DNA of 41,387 bases from assembly GCA_036745875.1 (NCBI GenBank), contig DAIOFH010000022.1, positions 1 to 41,387 on the forward strand, in the 5' to 3' direction. The DNA is from DAIOFH01 sp036745875. GTDB taxonomy: Bacteria; Planctomycetota; SZUA-567. Made by a program: the position numbers and the translations under genes. The notes under the pieces were generated by a model. It was given only the letters and a program-made list of their open reading frames with translations, was not told the origin of the DNA and searched no databases. Positions 7,244 through 15,627 of this stretch are shown in pieces (within the stretch, counting starts at the first letter, position 1; every line of letters begins with the position of its first letter).

Positions 7244-8239
7244 ATGGGTAACAGACCTGTAACGTTGTTCACTGGACAATGGGCTGACCTGCCCTTCGAA
7301 ACGATTTGCCAAAAGGCCTCCGGCTTCGGCTATGAAGGACTGGAAATCGCCACTTGGGGCGATCATATGGAAGTGGCGAAAGCCGCCGCCGACCCCGCCT
7401 ACGTGAAAAACCGCAAGGACACCCTCGCCAAATACAAGCTCGGCTGCTGGGCCATCGGCGCGCACCTTCCCGGCCAGTGCGTCGCCAGCCTCTACGATCC
7501 GCGCTACGATGGCTTTATGCCCGCCCACATGAAGGGCAAAGGCGATGAAATGCAGAAGTGGGCGTCCGAGGAAATGAAGACCGTAGCCAAGGCAGCGAAG
7601 GCCATGGGCGTGAAGGTCGTCACCGGCTTCACCGGCAGCCCGATCTGGAACTACTGGTATTCGTTCCCGCAAACCAGCCAGCAGCAGGTCGACGACGCCT
7701 TCAAGGAAGTGGTGGACAAGTGGACGCCGATCCTCGACGTCTTTGACGAATGCGGCGTCAAGTTTGCGCTGGAAGTCCACCCGACGGAAATAGCCTTCGA
7801 CCTGTATTCGACGGAAAAATTGCTCAAGGCGTTCAATTACCGCGAGACCTTCGGCCTCAACTTCGACCCCAGCCACCTTCTCTGGCAGGGCGTGAACCCG
7901 GCCCTGTTCGTCCGGGAATTCGGCGACCGCATCTACCACGTCCACATGAAGGACGCGGCCGTCACTCTGGACGGCAAGGCTGGCATCCTCGGCAGCCATA
8001 TCGAATTCGGCGACACCCGCCGGGGCTGGAACTTCCGTTCACTCGGCCACGGGCAAGTGGATTTCGACTCCATCATCCGCGAACTCAACGTCATCAAGTA
8101 CGACGGCCCCCTGTCGGTCGAATGGGAAGACAGCGGCATGGACCGCGAATACGGCGCCAGGGAGGCGGCGGAATTCGTCAAGAAGGTGGATTATCCGCCG
8201 TCCGACGTCGCCTTTGACGACGCCTTGAAGAAAGATTGA
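7244..8239 (+). CDS. Sugar phosphate isomerase/epimerase family protein (xylose isomerase-like TIM barrel)
   Basis: 331 aa, an AP-endonuclease-2/xylose-isomerase-like barrel. Likely metal-binding positions are the Glu in FALEVHPTE, the Asp and His in NFDPSHLLWQ, His-X-His in YHVHMKD and the Glu in SVEWED. Members isomerise or epimerise sugars, or act on inositol-type keto-sugars (IolE/IolH-like). The preceding Gfo/Idh/MocA dehydrogenase is the usual partner for such enzymes. AAGGA lies before the ATG. The stop is 4 bp before the ABC ATPase start, so the genes are almost certainly co-transcribed. Substrate unknown. Confidence 0.88.
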   Translation: MGNRPVTLFTGQWADLPFETICQKASGFGYEGLEIATWGDHMEVAKAAADPAYVKNRKDTLAKYKLGCWAIGAHLPGQCVASLYDPRYDGFMPAHMKGKGDEMQKWASEEMKTVAKAAKAMGVKVVTGFTGSPIWNYWYSFPQTSQQQVDDAFKEVVDKWTPILDVFDECGVKFALEVHPTEIAFDLYSTEKLLKAFNYRETFGLNFDPSHLLWQGVNPALFVREFGDRIYHVHMKDAAVTLDGKAGILGSHIEFGDTRRGWNFRSLGHGQVDFDSIIRELNVIKYDGPLSVEWEDSGMDREYGAREAAEFVKKVDYPPSDVAFDDALKKD

Positions 8240-8243
8240 GCCT

Positions 8244-9797
8244 ATGGCGCAAGAAGACAGGCCGGAGCCGGTCCTTGCGGTGGAAAAGGTATCGAAGGAA
8301 TTCTCCGGGGTACGTGTCCTCGACTCGGTGTCACTGACCATATATCCCGGAGAAATCTTCGGTATTATCGGCGAAAACGGCGCGGGGAAATCCACCCTGC
8401 TCAAGATCATCGGCGGACTCTACGAACCGACCGAAGGCACGGTGCTTGTCGGCAAAAACAGGGTGCAGGAGTTCGATCCCGAGGCGGCGCGCGGCCTCGG
8501 CGTGACCATGATCCCGCAGGAATTCAACCTGGTCGGCCATCTCACCGTCTTCGAAAACATTTTTCTCGGCCAGGAACCGCGCGGCCGGTTCGGCCTTCTC
8601 GACAAACGGTATATGATCGGCAAATCCCAGGAGCTCCTGGACCGCCTGAACGCCTCGTACATCAGCCCGCACGCCCTCGTCGACGCCCTTTCCGCCGCCC
8701 AGCGCCAAATGGTGGAGATAGCCAAGGCGCTGGTGAACGAAAATTCCCGCGTCATCATCATGGACGAACCCACCACCGTCCTCAACCAGGCTGAGGTGGA
8801 AACGCTGTTCGAGACCATGCGCGACCTCCGGGACAAGGGGGTCGCCGTTATCTATATTTCCCACAAGCTCCGCGAAGTGAAGGAAATCTGCGACAGGGTG
8901 CTTGTCCTCCGGGACGGCCAGTTCATCTCCCTGGATGACACAAAAAACCTCACCACCCATCAAATGGCGGCCAGCATGGTCGGCCGCGAACTGAGTCAGG
9001 TCTTTCCTCCGAAGGCGGAACCGTCGGCGGAACTCGCCCTCCAGGTCAGGAATCTGTCTGTCGAAGGGCAGCTCAGAAACATCTCTTTCTCGGTCCGCAA
9101 GGGCGAAGTGTTCGGCCTCGCCGGGCTGATGGGAGCGGGGCGGACGGAAACGGCGGAAGCCCTGATGGGCCTGCGCCGCCGCTCTTCCGGTACGGTGGAC
9201 ATCCACGGCGTGCGCGCCGACACCCGCAACCCCATCGCCGCCGTCGACGCGGGACTGGCCTACCTCTCGGAGGACCGGCAGGGAAAAGGCATCCTGACCA
9301 GGGCGGACATTGTCGAAAACATCACCCTGTCCAGCCTGGAGGATTATGTCCAACGCGGGCTCCTGTCGAACCGCCGTCGGCGCGGCGCGAGCGAGAAATA
9401 CGTTTTCGAATTCAATATCCGCGCCGCCAACCTTGCAGCCAACCTGGAATTCTTCTCCGGCGGCAACCAGCAAAAAGTGTCCCTCTCCAAGTGCCTCGAC
9501 ACCCACCCGAAGATCATGATCTTCGACGAGCCGACCCGTGGCATCGACATCAAGGCCAAGTCGGACATATACAATTTCATCCAGAAGTTGGCGTCGGATG
9601 GCCTTGCCTGCATCCTTATCTCCAGCGAGCTTGAGGAAATCATCGGCCTGTGCCACCGGGTAGCGGTGCTGCACGAGGGGGAAATCACCGGCATTCTCGA
9701 AGAGGGCGACATCAACGAGGAGGAAATAATGCTCTACGCCACCAACCTGAAACGAAACCAGGCGATAACCACGCTGGCGGCGGAGGGCACGGCATGA
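8244..9797 (+). CDS. Sugar ABC transporter ATP-binding protein, RbsA/MglA type (duplicated NBD)
   Basis: 517 aa with two ATPase domains in one chain, the layout of ribose/galactose-type importers. In the first domain Walker A is GENGAGKST (residues 43-51), the signature is LSAAQRQMVEIAKAL and Walker B is VIIMDEPTTVL. The second has the degenerate Walker A usual for this subfamily (GLMGAGRTE), an intact signature (FSGGNQQKVSLSKCL) and Walker B IMIFDEPTRGIDI. It sits on the cytoplasmic face of the inner membrane and powers the permease encoded next. Its TGA overlaps the permease ATG (ATGA), a sign of translational coupling. Confidence 0.95.
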   Translation: MAQEDRPEPVLAVEKVSKEFSGVRVLDSVSLTIYPGEIFGIIGENGAGKSTLLKIIGGLYEPTEGTVLVGKNRVQEFDPEAARGLGVTMIPQEFNLVGHLTVFENIFLGQEPRGRFGLLDKRYMIGKSQELLDRLNASYISPHALVDALSAAQRQMVEIAKALVNENSRVIIMDEPTTVLNQAEVETLFETMRDLRDKGVAVIYISHKLREVKEICDRVLVLRDGQFISLDDTKNLTTHQMAASMVGRELSQVFPPKAEPSAELALQVRNLSVEGQLRNISFSVRKGEVFGLAGLMGAGRTETAEALMGLRRRSSGTVDIHGVRADTRNPIAAVDAGLAYLSEDRQGKGILTRADIVENITLSSLEDYVQRGLLSNRRRRGASEKYVFEFNIRAANLAANLEFFSGGNQQKVSLSKCLDTHPKIMIFDEPTRGIDIKAKSDIYNFIQKLASDGLACILISSELEEIIGLCHRVAVLHEGEITGILEEGDINEEEIMLYATNLKRNQAITTLAAEGTA

Positions 9798-10837
9798 TAC
9801 CGAAAAAATCCTCACTGAACCTCGGCGTACTAGGCCCGTACCTGGCCCTTGCCGCCATGATCGTCATTGCCGCCGCGACCTCGGACCACTTTTTCCAGGT
9901 GCGGAACCTCCTCAACATCACCAGACAAGTTTCCTATACCGGCATTATCGCCCTCGGCATGACTTTCGTCATCATCGCCGGCGGCATCGACCTGTCGGTG
10001 GGCAGCGCCGTCGCATTCATCGGCGGCATGATCATCACCAGCATGAATTATTTCTTCCTTGAGTTCGGCCCTGGTTCGCAGGCAATCAGCATCATCCTCG
10101 CCCTCGCGATCGGGTTGGCCATAGGCTTTGTCGGCGGGTTATTGTCCGGCTTTTTCATCACCAAGTTCAATATCGCGCCGTTTATCACCACCCTCGGCTT
10201 TATGGGCATATACCGCTCCCTTGCCCTGTATACTGGGAATGGCGGGGAATTCCGCGTCGAGGGCGGGATCAAGTATTTCATGCAATTCGGCGGCGGCTGG
10301 TTCCTCGGCCTGCCGATACCGTCCTTTATTTTCATCCTGCTGGCGGTGTTGTTCACGATCATCCTCAAATGGACGCGTTTCGGACGCTATGTCTGCGCCG
10401 TCGGGTCGAACGAACGCGTCGCCGCCTATGCTGCGGTGCGGGTCGGCTATGTCCGGACCCTCACCTACGTCATCTGCGGCGTCACAGTGGCCATTTCCGC
10501 CTTTATGCTCGGCGGCAGGATGAACTCCATCAATTCGACCAACGCCGGCACGTTGTACGAGCTCGATTCCATCGCGGCCGTGGTCATAGGCGGCACGGCG
10601 ATGACCGGCGGCAGCGGCTCGATGGCGGGTACGGTGGCGGGTGCGTTGATGCTCGGGATCATTTCAAACATGCTCAACATGTGGGGGGTATCCGCCTATC
10701 TGCAGGGAACGGTAAAAGGCCTTGTCATCATCTTCGCCGTCCTCGTCCAGCGCCCGGAAGCACAGCAGATGGTCAAGGACGCGTTCCATTTAGTCGTCAG
10801 GGCGCTGAGGGGAAAACTGGCTTCCGAAGACGAATGA
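9794..10837 (+). CDS. Sugar ABC transporter permease, RbsC type
   Basis: 347 aa, polytopic (about 8-10 hydrophobic segments), BPD_transp_2 family. The conserved signature GMTFVIIAGGIDLSVGSAVA lies near residue 50, and GGTAMTGGSGSMAGTVAGA marks the C-terminal coupling region. The start at 9794 is preferred: it overlaps the ATPase stop by 4 nt, has GGAGGG upstream and begins just before the first membrane helix. An earlier in-frame start at 9650 would add about 48 Gly/His/Arg-rich residues read from the ATPase gene. It forms the membrane channel with the ATPase before it and, by position, serves the binding protein after it. Confidence 0.95.
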   Translation: MIPKKSSLNLGVLGPYLALAAMIVIAAATSDHFFQVRNLLNITRQVSYTGIIALGMTFVIIAGGIDLSVGSAVAFIGGMIITSMNYFFLEFGPGSQAISIILALAIGLAIGFVGGLLSGFFITKFNIAPFITTLGFMGIYRSLALYTGNGGEFRVEGGIKYFMQFGGGWFLGLPIPSFIFILLAVLFTIILKWTRFGRYVCAVGSNERVAAYAAVRVGYVRTLTYVICGVTVAISAFMLGGRMNSINSTNAGTLYELDSIAAVVIGGTAMTGGSGSMAGTVAGALMLGIISNMLNMWGVSAYLQGTVKGLVIIFAVLVQRPEAQQMVKDAFHLVVRALRGKLASEDE

Positions 10838-11026
10838 GCCAATTGATGACTGCGGTTATTAGCGCGTTTTCGGAAAAGGCAGGCCCTCTCCGGCGTTTTC
10901 GGGCTCAACTGTGCCAACCAAAACGCGCAAAAGGGAAGGGTCAACCATTCGCGAAAACGCTATAACGTATTCTGCGACATTTGTGCGGGTTGTGTTTTTC
11001 GTTCCTTCTTTCAGAGGAGAAATGCC
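10838..11026 (+). promoter_or_regulatory. 189-bp gap with repeated GCGTTTTCG elements before the binding-protein gene
   Basis: GCGTTTTCG occurs at 10864-10872 and 10893-10901 and inverted (CGAAAACGC) at 10952-10960. A related inverted copy, AAAACGCGC, lies at 10920-10928. The second and third perfect copies could pair as a 9-bp stem around a 50-nt loop. The gap splits the permease from its binding protein, so it may hold an extra promoter, operators or an mRNA-stabilising structure that raises binding-protein output. Confidence 0.45.
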
Positions 11027-12007
11027 ATGAAGCGCAAAGCACTTGTGGTAGCGGCTGTATTGTTCGGTTTGTGCCTGTGGGCCGGTTCCGGCCAGGCGGG
11101 CGAAAAGGTCAGGATCGGCATTTCGTGCCCGACGGCGGATCACGGCTGGACCGGCGGCATTGTCTGGTGGGCGCAAAAAGCGGTCGACGAATTCAGCAAA
11201 AAATATCCGAACGCCGAATTTCTGCTGGTCACTGCAGACGCCCCGGCCAAGCAAATCTCGGACGTCGAAGACCTGGTGACCAAGGGCATCAAGGCCCTTG
11301 TCGTGCTGCCGCACGAACCGGCCCCCCTCACCCCGACCCTCAACGAAATCAGGAACTCCGGCGTCTTCACCGTCGTCGTCGACCGCGTTATCCCTGAACT
11401 TGAGCGCGACATCTACGTCGCCGGCGACAACCACGGCTTCGGCCTGCGCTGCGGCGAATTCATGGCCAGGGAAATGGGAGGCAAGCCTGCCGAAATCGTC
11501 GTCATGACCGGCATCCCCTGCGACGTCGACACCCTCCGCGTCAACGGCTTCAACGAAGTCATCGCCAAGCACCCCAACATCAAGGTCCTCGAATCCCAAC
11601 CCGCCAACTGGAGCACCCAGAAGGGCCTGGAACTGATGGAAAACTTCCTCCAGAAATACCCGAAAATTGACGCCGTATGGTGCCAGGACGACGACGTGCT
11701 GAAGGGCGTCATGCAGGCCTACAACGAATCCGGCCGTTCCGACGTCAAGCTGGTGCTCGGCGGCGCGGGCTCCAAAGACATCATCAAAATGATCATTGAC
11801 GGCGATCCGCTGGTTCGCGGCACCATCACCTATCCCCCGAAGATGATTTATGACGGTGTGGAACTGGCCGCCGAACACATGACCCGCGGCGCGGGCGATG
11901 AACAGGCGATCACCGGCAAAGCCCTCGACAAAACAGTCATCATCCCTGCCGAACTCGTCACCAAGGAAAATGCCAAGGATTTCTATTACCCCGACAGCAT
12001 TTTCTAA
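11027..12007 (+). CDS. Sugar ABC transporter periplasmic substrate-binding protein
   Basis: 326 aa with a Sec signal peptide (MKRKALVVAAVLFGLCLWAG, cleavage likely near Gln-Ala at 23-25). The mature part has the Peripla_BP_4 (RbsB-like) fold: VRIGISCPTADHGWTGGIVW, QISDVEDLVTKGIKALVVLP, VFTVVVDRVIP and an acidic hinge segment WCQDDDVLKGV. It ends in YYPDSIF. It delivers a sugar or polyol to the permease and ATPase encoded upstream. GAGGAG precedes the ATG. A strong intrinsic terminator follows 46 bp after the stop and closes the operon. Ligand not determinable by eye; the adjacent dehydrogenase and epimerase suggest a sugar or inositol-like polyol. Confidence 0.93.
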   Translation: MKRKALVVAAVLFGLCLWAGSGQAGEKVRIGISCPTADHGWTGGIVWWAQKAVDEFSKKYPNAEFLLVTADAPAKQISDVEDLVTKGIKALVVLPHEPAPLTPTLNEIRNSGVFTVVVDRVIPELERDIYVAGDNHGFGLRCGEFMAREMGGKPAEIVVMTGIPCDVDTLRVNGFNEVIAKHPNIKVLESQPANWSTQKGLELMENFLQKYPKIDAVWCQDDDVLKGVMQAYNESGRSDVKLVLGGAGSKDIIKMIIDGDPLVRGTITYPPKMIYDGVELAAEHMTRGAGDEQAITGKALDKTVIIPAELVTKENAKDFYYPDSIF

Positions 12008-12053
12008 AAGAAATCCTACAAAAACCATAGGTAAATTATCACAAATTACCGCT

Positions 12054-12085
12054 CCGCCTCTCCGATACGGGAGGCGGTTTTTTTT
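12054..12085 (+). terminator. Intrinsic terminator of the first sugar operon
   Basis: Stem CCGCCTC (12054-12060) with GAGGCGG (12071-12077), a 10-nt loop and a run of eight T. Confidence 0.93.
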
Positions 12086-12413
12086 ATGCATTTTTCTAAC
12101 AAAAGGCCGGGCCAAGACATCCGGTTTCCTCTCGCCACCAAAATTACCGAACACAGCCAGGATTAAAATATGTACAACACAAACCACAGCATGGAGTTGC
12201 AGTATTATAGTGATTTTTAAAGATACCAAAACTTATTTCGTCAAACCCATTTTATATATTAAAAAAATCATGAGACCATCGGTTCAAAATTCAGATTGAT
12301 AGTGTATAGTCTAAGTAGATCATTTTATAACCTTTTACTATTTAATGCGTTATATATATTTCACTGGAGACTGACAAGTTTTTCTTATTGGTCTATTCAA
12401 AAAGGAGAAAAGC
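12086..12413 (+). promoter_or_regulatory. AT-rich leader region of the chemoreceptor gene
   Basis: 328 bp with no gene. A possible promoter is TTCAAA (12283-12288), a 16-bp spacer and TATAGT (12305-12310). I looked for a sigma-28 flagellar-type promoter and found no good match. The last 16 bp carry the AAGGAG site of the chemoreceptor. Confidence 0.35.
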
Positions 12414-14417
12414 ATGTCAATGTCCAAAAAGATATTTAGCATCGTCATAATTTTGCTACTTCTTGCAGTTACACTCACTGTCGTCGCCCTAACAGGCATC
12501 AAACGACTGGACTACCAGGCTAATTATCTCGCACGGCGTTCTACCAGATTGTTGGCCGCAAGCTTTATCGACAACATACTCCTGGAAAGGGAAGTGGCAA
12601 TCAATGAAGTTGTCCGAACCCGCGATATAACCCGAAGGCAGGAAATCATCGCGAAGGATATGGCCCAGCAGGAAGCTAGGTTCGTGGAAATGCTGGAGAG
12701 ATACCGCACCAATTTCTCGGAGCAGAATTTCAAGACGCGTGATCAAGATGTTGCCGAACTCCGAAAGCGTTGGGACGAATATTCCAACTTAACGCATGAA
12801 TCCGCCAACATTTCCCTTATCAATTCAAGCGTGACCGCAGATCAGGTGTCTCTTGCTCTGACTCCCTTCTGGGACAGGATATTTGACGAACTGAATGCCT
12901 TGAGCAACGGACTAATGACATGGGGGGAGGAAGGCGCGGGGCAATTGGCGCTTACGGTGAAAGACATATCTTTCGGCCTTGTTTCTTTCCGCCTCGAATC
13001 CATCCGCTATAACTTCAATACCAAGTCGGAGAACATCAAACCGATTGAAAACCGGCTGCTTGCGACCAGGGATACGGTTTATGGCTTGTTCGATACCCTA
13101 CTTGCAGGCATCCCGCCGGGAAATGAAAGCGCTGAGGCAAAGCGTTTACAAACAGAGGTCAAAAACGCCATTTCCCCAACTCTGGATAAAATCATCCCGC
13201 TCGTACACCAGAATTCCGACCGCCGAGCATCGGAACTTCTGAATGGTCGAACCCAGGTTGCACAGCGCAAAATTGACGACTACACCAACAACCTCATCGA
13301 CCAGGGTACCATCGAGACGGCAAAAGCGATCGAAGAAGTCGAGCTGCTGGGATCAACCGTCTTTTACATCATGATCGTGGCCAGCACGGCGGGGGTGGTC
13401 ATCTGCCTCATACTTGCCTGGGTAGTGGTTCGCTCAATCACCCACACTCTTAACGATATCATCGACCATCTTGACGAAAGCGCCACGCTGGTAAATTCAA
13501 CCGCCGGCCAGATTTCCAACGCCGCTCAGGAACTGGCCGAGGGGGCGACCTCCCAGGCCGCCAGCTTGGAGCAAACTTCCTCCGCGCTGGAACAAATGGC
13601 TTCTATGACCAGAAAAAATGCCGATAGCGCCACATCGACAAACAAGACGACCGTCAGCAATAACGAATTGATTTCCATCGGTTCGGGCAATGTTAAAGAC
13701 ATGATGGGGGCGATGAACGCCATCGACGACTCAGCCGCCCGGATCAATAGGATCATCCAGACCATCGAGGATATCGCCTTCCAGACCAACCTCTTGGCGC
13801 TGAATGCGGCCGTGGAGGCAGCACGGGCCGGGGAAGCGGGTAAAGGTTTCGCCGTCGTTGCCGACGAAGTCAGGAATCTAGCCGGTCGATCGGCACAAGC
13901 GGCCCAGGAAACAACCACGCTAATCCAAGGAACGATCGAGAATGTGAAAAAGGGCGTGGAAATCGCGGAAAAGCTCGACTCAAGCTTCAAACTGATCGAG
14001 GAAGGGCCGCACACGGTGTCCGACAGTATCACGGAAATAGCCACCGCCACCAACGAGCAGGCACAAGGGGTTGATCAGGTTAACACCGCGGTCGCTCAGA
14101 TGGACAAAGTCACCCAACAAAATGCCGCTTCGGCGGAGGAATCGGCTTCCGCCTCGGAAGAGCTTTCCGCCCAGGCAGAAGGTCTTAACTCTATGGTCCA
14201 TCGGCTTGTCGACCTTGTTCATAGTGGTAACGGCAATGGTCACTTGAACGGTAACGGGAACGGGAATGGGAATGGGAGAAAAAATGGCAACGGCAACGGG
14301 CACATATCCCCCGCCCTATCCGTCAAAATTGCCGACCGACCCTCGCCCCGCGAAGTCGGCGTCAAAGTAGTGGAACCAAATGCGGTAATTCCTCTGAATG
14401 AAAGTGACATGTTCTAA
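12414..14417 (+). CDS. Methyl-accepting chemotaxis protein
   Basis: 667 aa. Membrane helix 1 spans about residues 7-27. A helical periplasmic sensor of about 285 residues (four-helix-bundle type) follows, then membrane helix 2 (about 315-337), a HAMP linker (VVRSITHTLNDIIDHLDESA) and a cytoplasmic signalling coiled coil. The CheA/CheW-binding hairpin tip reads FQTNLLALNAAVEAARAGEA (about 456-475), followed by KGFAVVADEVRNLAGRSA. The tail (about 604-632) is an Asn-Gly-rich repeat, probably a flexible tether; no CheR-binding NWETF-type pentapeptide ends the protein. The first ATG fits the AAGGAG spacing better than the second, 6 nt on. It lies between two complete sugar importers, so their binding proteins could supply its ligands, though direct sensing is equally possible. 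Confidence 0.95.
   Translation: MSMSKKIFSIVIILLLLAVTLTVVALTGIKRLDYQANYLARRSTRLLAASFIDNILLEREVAINEVVRTRDITRRQEIIAKDMAQQEARFVEMLERYRTNFSEQNFKTRDQDVAELRKRWDEYSNLTHESANISLINSSVTADQVSLALTPFWDRIFDELNALSNGLMTWGEEGAGQLALTVKDISFGLVSFRLESIRYNFNTKSENIKPIENRLLATRDTVYGLFDTLLAGIPPGNESAEAKRLQTEVKNAISPTLDKIIPLVHQNSDRRASELLNGRTQVAQRKIDDYTNNLIDQGTIETAKAIEEVELLGSTVFYIMIVASTAGVVICLILAWVVVRSITHTLNDIIDHLDESATLVNSTAGQISNAAQELAEGATSQAASLEQTSSALEQMASMTRKNADSATSTNKTTVSNNELISIGSGNVKDMMGAMNAIDDSAARINRIIQTIEDIAFQTNLLALNAAVEAARAGEAGKGFAVVADEVRNLAGRSAQAAQETTTLIQGTIENVKKGVEIAEKLDSSFKLIEEGPHTVSDSITEIATATNEQAQGVDQVNTAVAQMDKVTQQNAASAEESASASEELSAQAEGLNSMVHRLVDLVHSGNGNGHLNGNGNGNGNGRKNGNGNGHISPALSVKIADRPSPREVGVKVVEPNAVIPLNESDMF
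14224..14301 (+). repeat. Degenerate hexanucleotide repeat encoding an Asn-Gly tract
   Basis: Repeats of the GGNAAY type (GGCAAT, GGTAAC, GGGAAC, GGGAAT) encode alternating Gly-Asn near the end of the chemoreceptor. Codons vary, so selection on the peptide is more likely than recent slippage, apart from the tandem GGGAAC/GGGAAT stretch at about 14255-14278. Confidence 0.75.
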
Positions 14418-14465
14418 ATCCTAATATTCACGAAAATTCTTAAAATGCTCAAAAACGGAATCCCT

Positions 14466-14503
14466 AAAAAAAAACCTCTCCCAAACCCGGGAGAGGTTTT
14501 TTT
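14466..14503. terminator. Bidirectional intrinsic terminator between convergent operons
   Basis: Stem CCTCTCCC (14475-14482) with GGGAGAGG (14489-14496) and a 6-nt loop, flanked by nine A on the left and seven T on the right. It can stop transcripts from the chemoreceptor on one side and the permease on the other. Confidence 0.95.
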
Positions 14504-14527
14504 GAAAGTAAATGCGCCTGCCCTTGC

Positions 14528-15520
14528 CTATCTCGATTTTCTGTTGCGCCAGAAGTCGATGAAGACGGCGAGCAGGATGACTATGCCTTTGACCACGTAC
14601 TGCCAGAAAGAACTCACGCCCAACAGGTTGAGGCCGTTGTTGAGGACGCCGATGATCAGGCCGCCGATGATGGTGCCGCCGATCTTGCCGGAACCGCCCT
14701 GCATGCTGGTGCCGCCGACAACAACCGCCGCGATGGCGTCCATTTCAGCGCCTTCCCCGGCGGTCGGTTGCCCCGAGTACATGCGCGACGCCAGTACTAC
14801 GCCCGCAATCCCCGCCATCACGCCAGTGAAGGCGTGGACGAGGAACTTGACCCGCTGTACGTTGATGCCGGAAAACTCCGCCGCTTGCGGGTTGCCGCCA
14901 ACCGCGTATATGTGACGCCCAAACCTGGTCCAGTTCATCAATATGCTGGTTATGATAAGTATTATCGCCAGGAGGACGACAGGCGTCGGGACGGGACCGA
15001 TGTATCCCGCGCCGAGGAACTGCCATTCCGCGTTGACGATACGCACGGGAGATCCGCCCGTATAAACGTACGCCAGCCCCTTTGCCACGTTCATTGTCGC
15101 CAGCGTCACGATAAAGGCCGGTATCGTCGTTTTCGCCACGACAAGGCCATTGAACATGCCGATCAGGCCGCCGGCGAAAATGCCGACAAAGATGGCGACC
15201 GGAATGGGCAGGTCGTAGCGCGCCACGCACCCCGCCGCCACACAGCCGCTGAGGGCGATGACCGAACCGACCGAAAGGTCGATGCCGCCCAGGATGATGA
15301 CCATGGTCATGCCGCAGGCCAGGTAGACGTTTGTCGACAGCTGGCGGAGCACATTGAAGGCATTGCGCTGGGTAAGGAACGACGCATGGGTCGTCGGATA
15401 AAGTGCCAGGAACAGGCACAATACGATCAAGGCAATCAGGATGCCAAGGTTGTCCTTCAGATAATTCTGGAGCCATCTGGCGACCCTGGATTGTTTTTTC
15501 GTTGCAGGCAAAGCACTCAT
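14528..15520 (-). CDS. Sugar ABC transporter permease, RbsC type (second importer)
   Basis: 330 aa, polytopic BPD_transp_2 family with the signature GMTMVIILGGIDLSVGSVIA and a C-terminal GGTSMQGGSGKIGGTIIGG. The N-terminus MSALPATKKQSRVARWLQN is a positively charged cytoplasmic leader before helix 1. The start at 15520 has GGGG about 6 nt upstream; longer in-frame starts at 15535 and 15568 lack a Shine-Dalgarno. It is the last gene of the minus-strand binding protein-ATPase-permease operon and ends 25 bp before a bidirectional terminator. It differs in sequence from the permease of the first importer, so it is not a recent duplicate. Confidence 0.95.
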   Translation of the reverse strand: MSALPATKKQSRVARWLQNYLKDNLGILIALIVLCLFLALYPTTHASFLTQRNAFNVLRQLSTNVYLACGMTMVIILGGIDLSVGSVIALSGCVAAGCVARYDLPIPVAIFVGIFAGGLIGMFNGLVVAKTTIPAFIVTLATMNVAKGLAYVYTGGSPVRIVNAEWQFLGAGYIGPVPTPVVLLAIILIITSILMNWTRFGRHIYAVGGNPQAAEFSGINVQRVKFLVHAFTGVMAGIAGVVLASRMYSGQPTAGEGAEMDAIAAVVVGGTSMQGGSGKIGGTIIGGLIIGVLNNGLNLLGVSSFWQYVVKGIVILLAVFIDFWRNRKSR

Positions 15521-15574
15521 TGTCAACCCCGTCATATACTGTACAAACGAATAACCGCACATATTCAATTGAGT

Positions 15575-15614
15575 TAAAAGTTAAGAGTGGAACGTTCCTA
15601 ACTCTACACTTTTA
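15575..15614 (-). repeat. Long interrupted palindrome between ATPase and permease genes
   Basis: Nested arms TAAAAGT/ACTTTTA (15575-15581 and 15608-15614), AGAGT/ACTCT (15584-15588 and 15601-15605) and the perfect palindrome GGAACGTTCC (15589-15598) can form one extended hairpin with small bulges. There is no T-run after it in the operon direction, so an mRNA-processing or stability element is more likely than a terminator. Confidence 0.8.
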
Positions 15615-15627
15615 GTTCTTAACTTTA

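Noticed and set aside
9650..9793. Upstream extension of the first permease
   Set aside because: The added residues come from the ATPase gene in another frame and are Gly/His/Arg-rich; the ATGA overlap and GGAGGG support 9794.
8331..9815. Long minus-strand open frame opposite the first sugar ATPase
   Set aside because: It is antisense to a gene with full ABC motifs and shows no recognisable domain.
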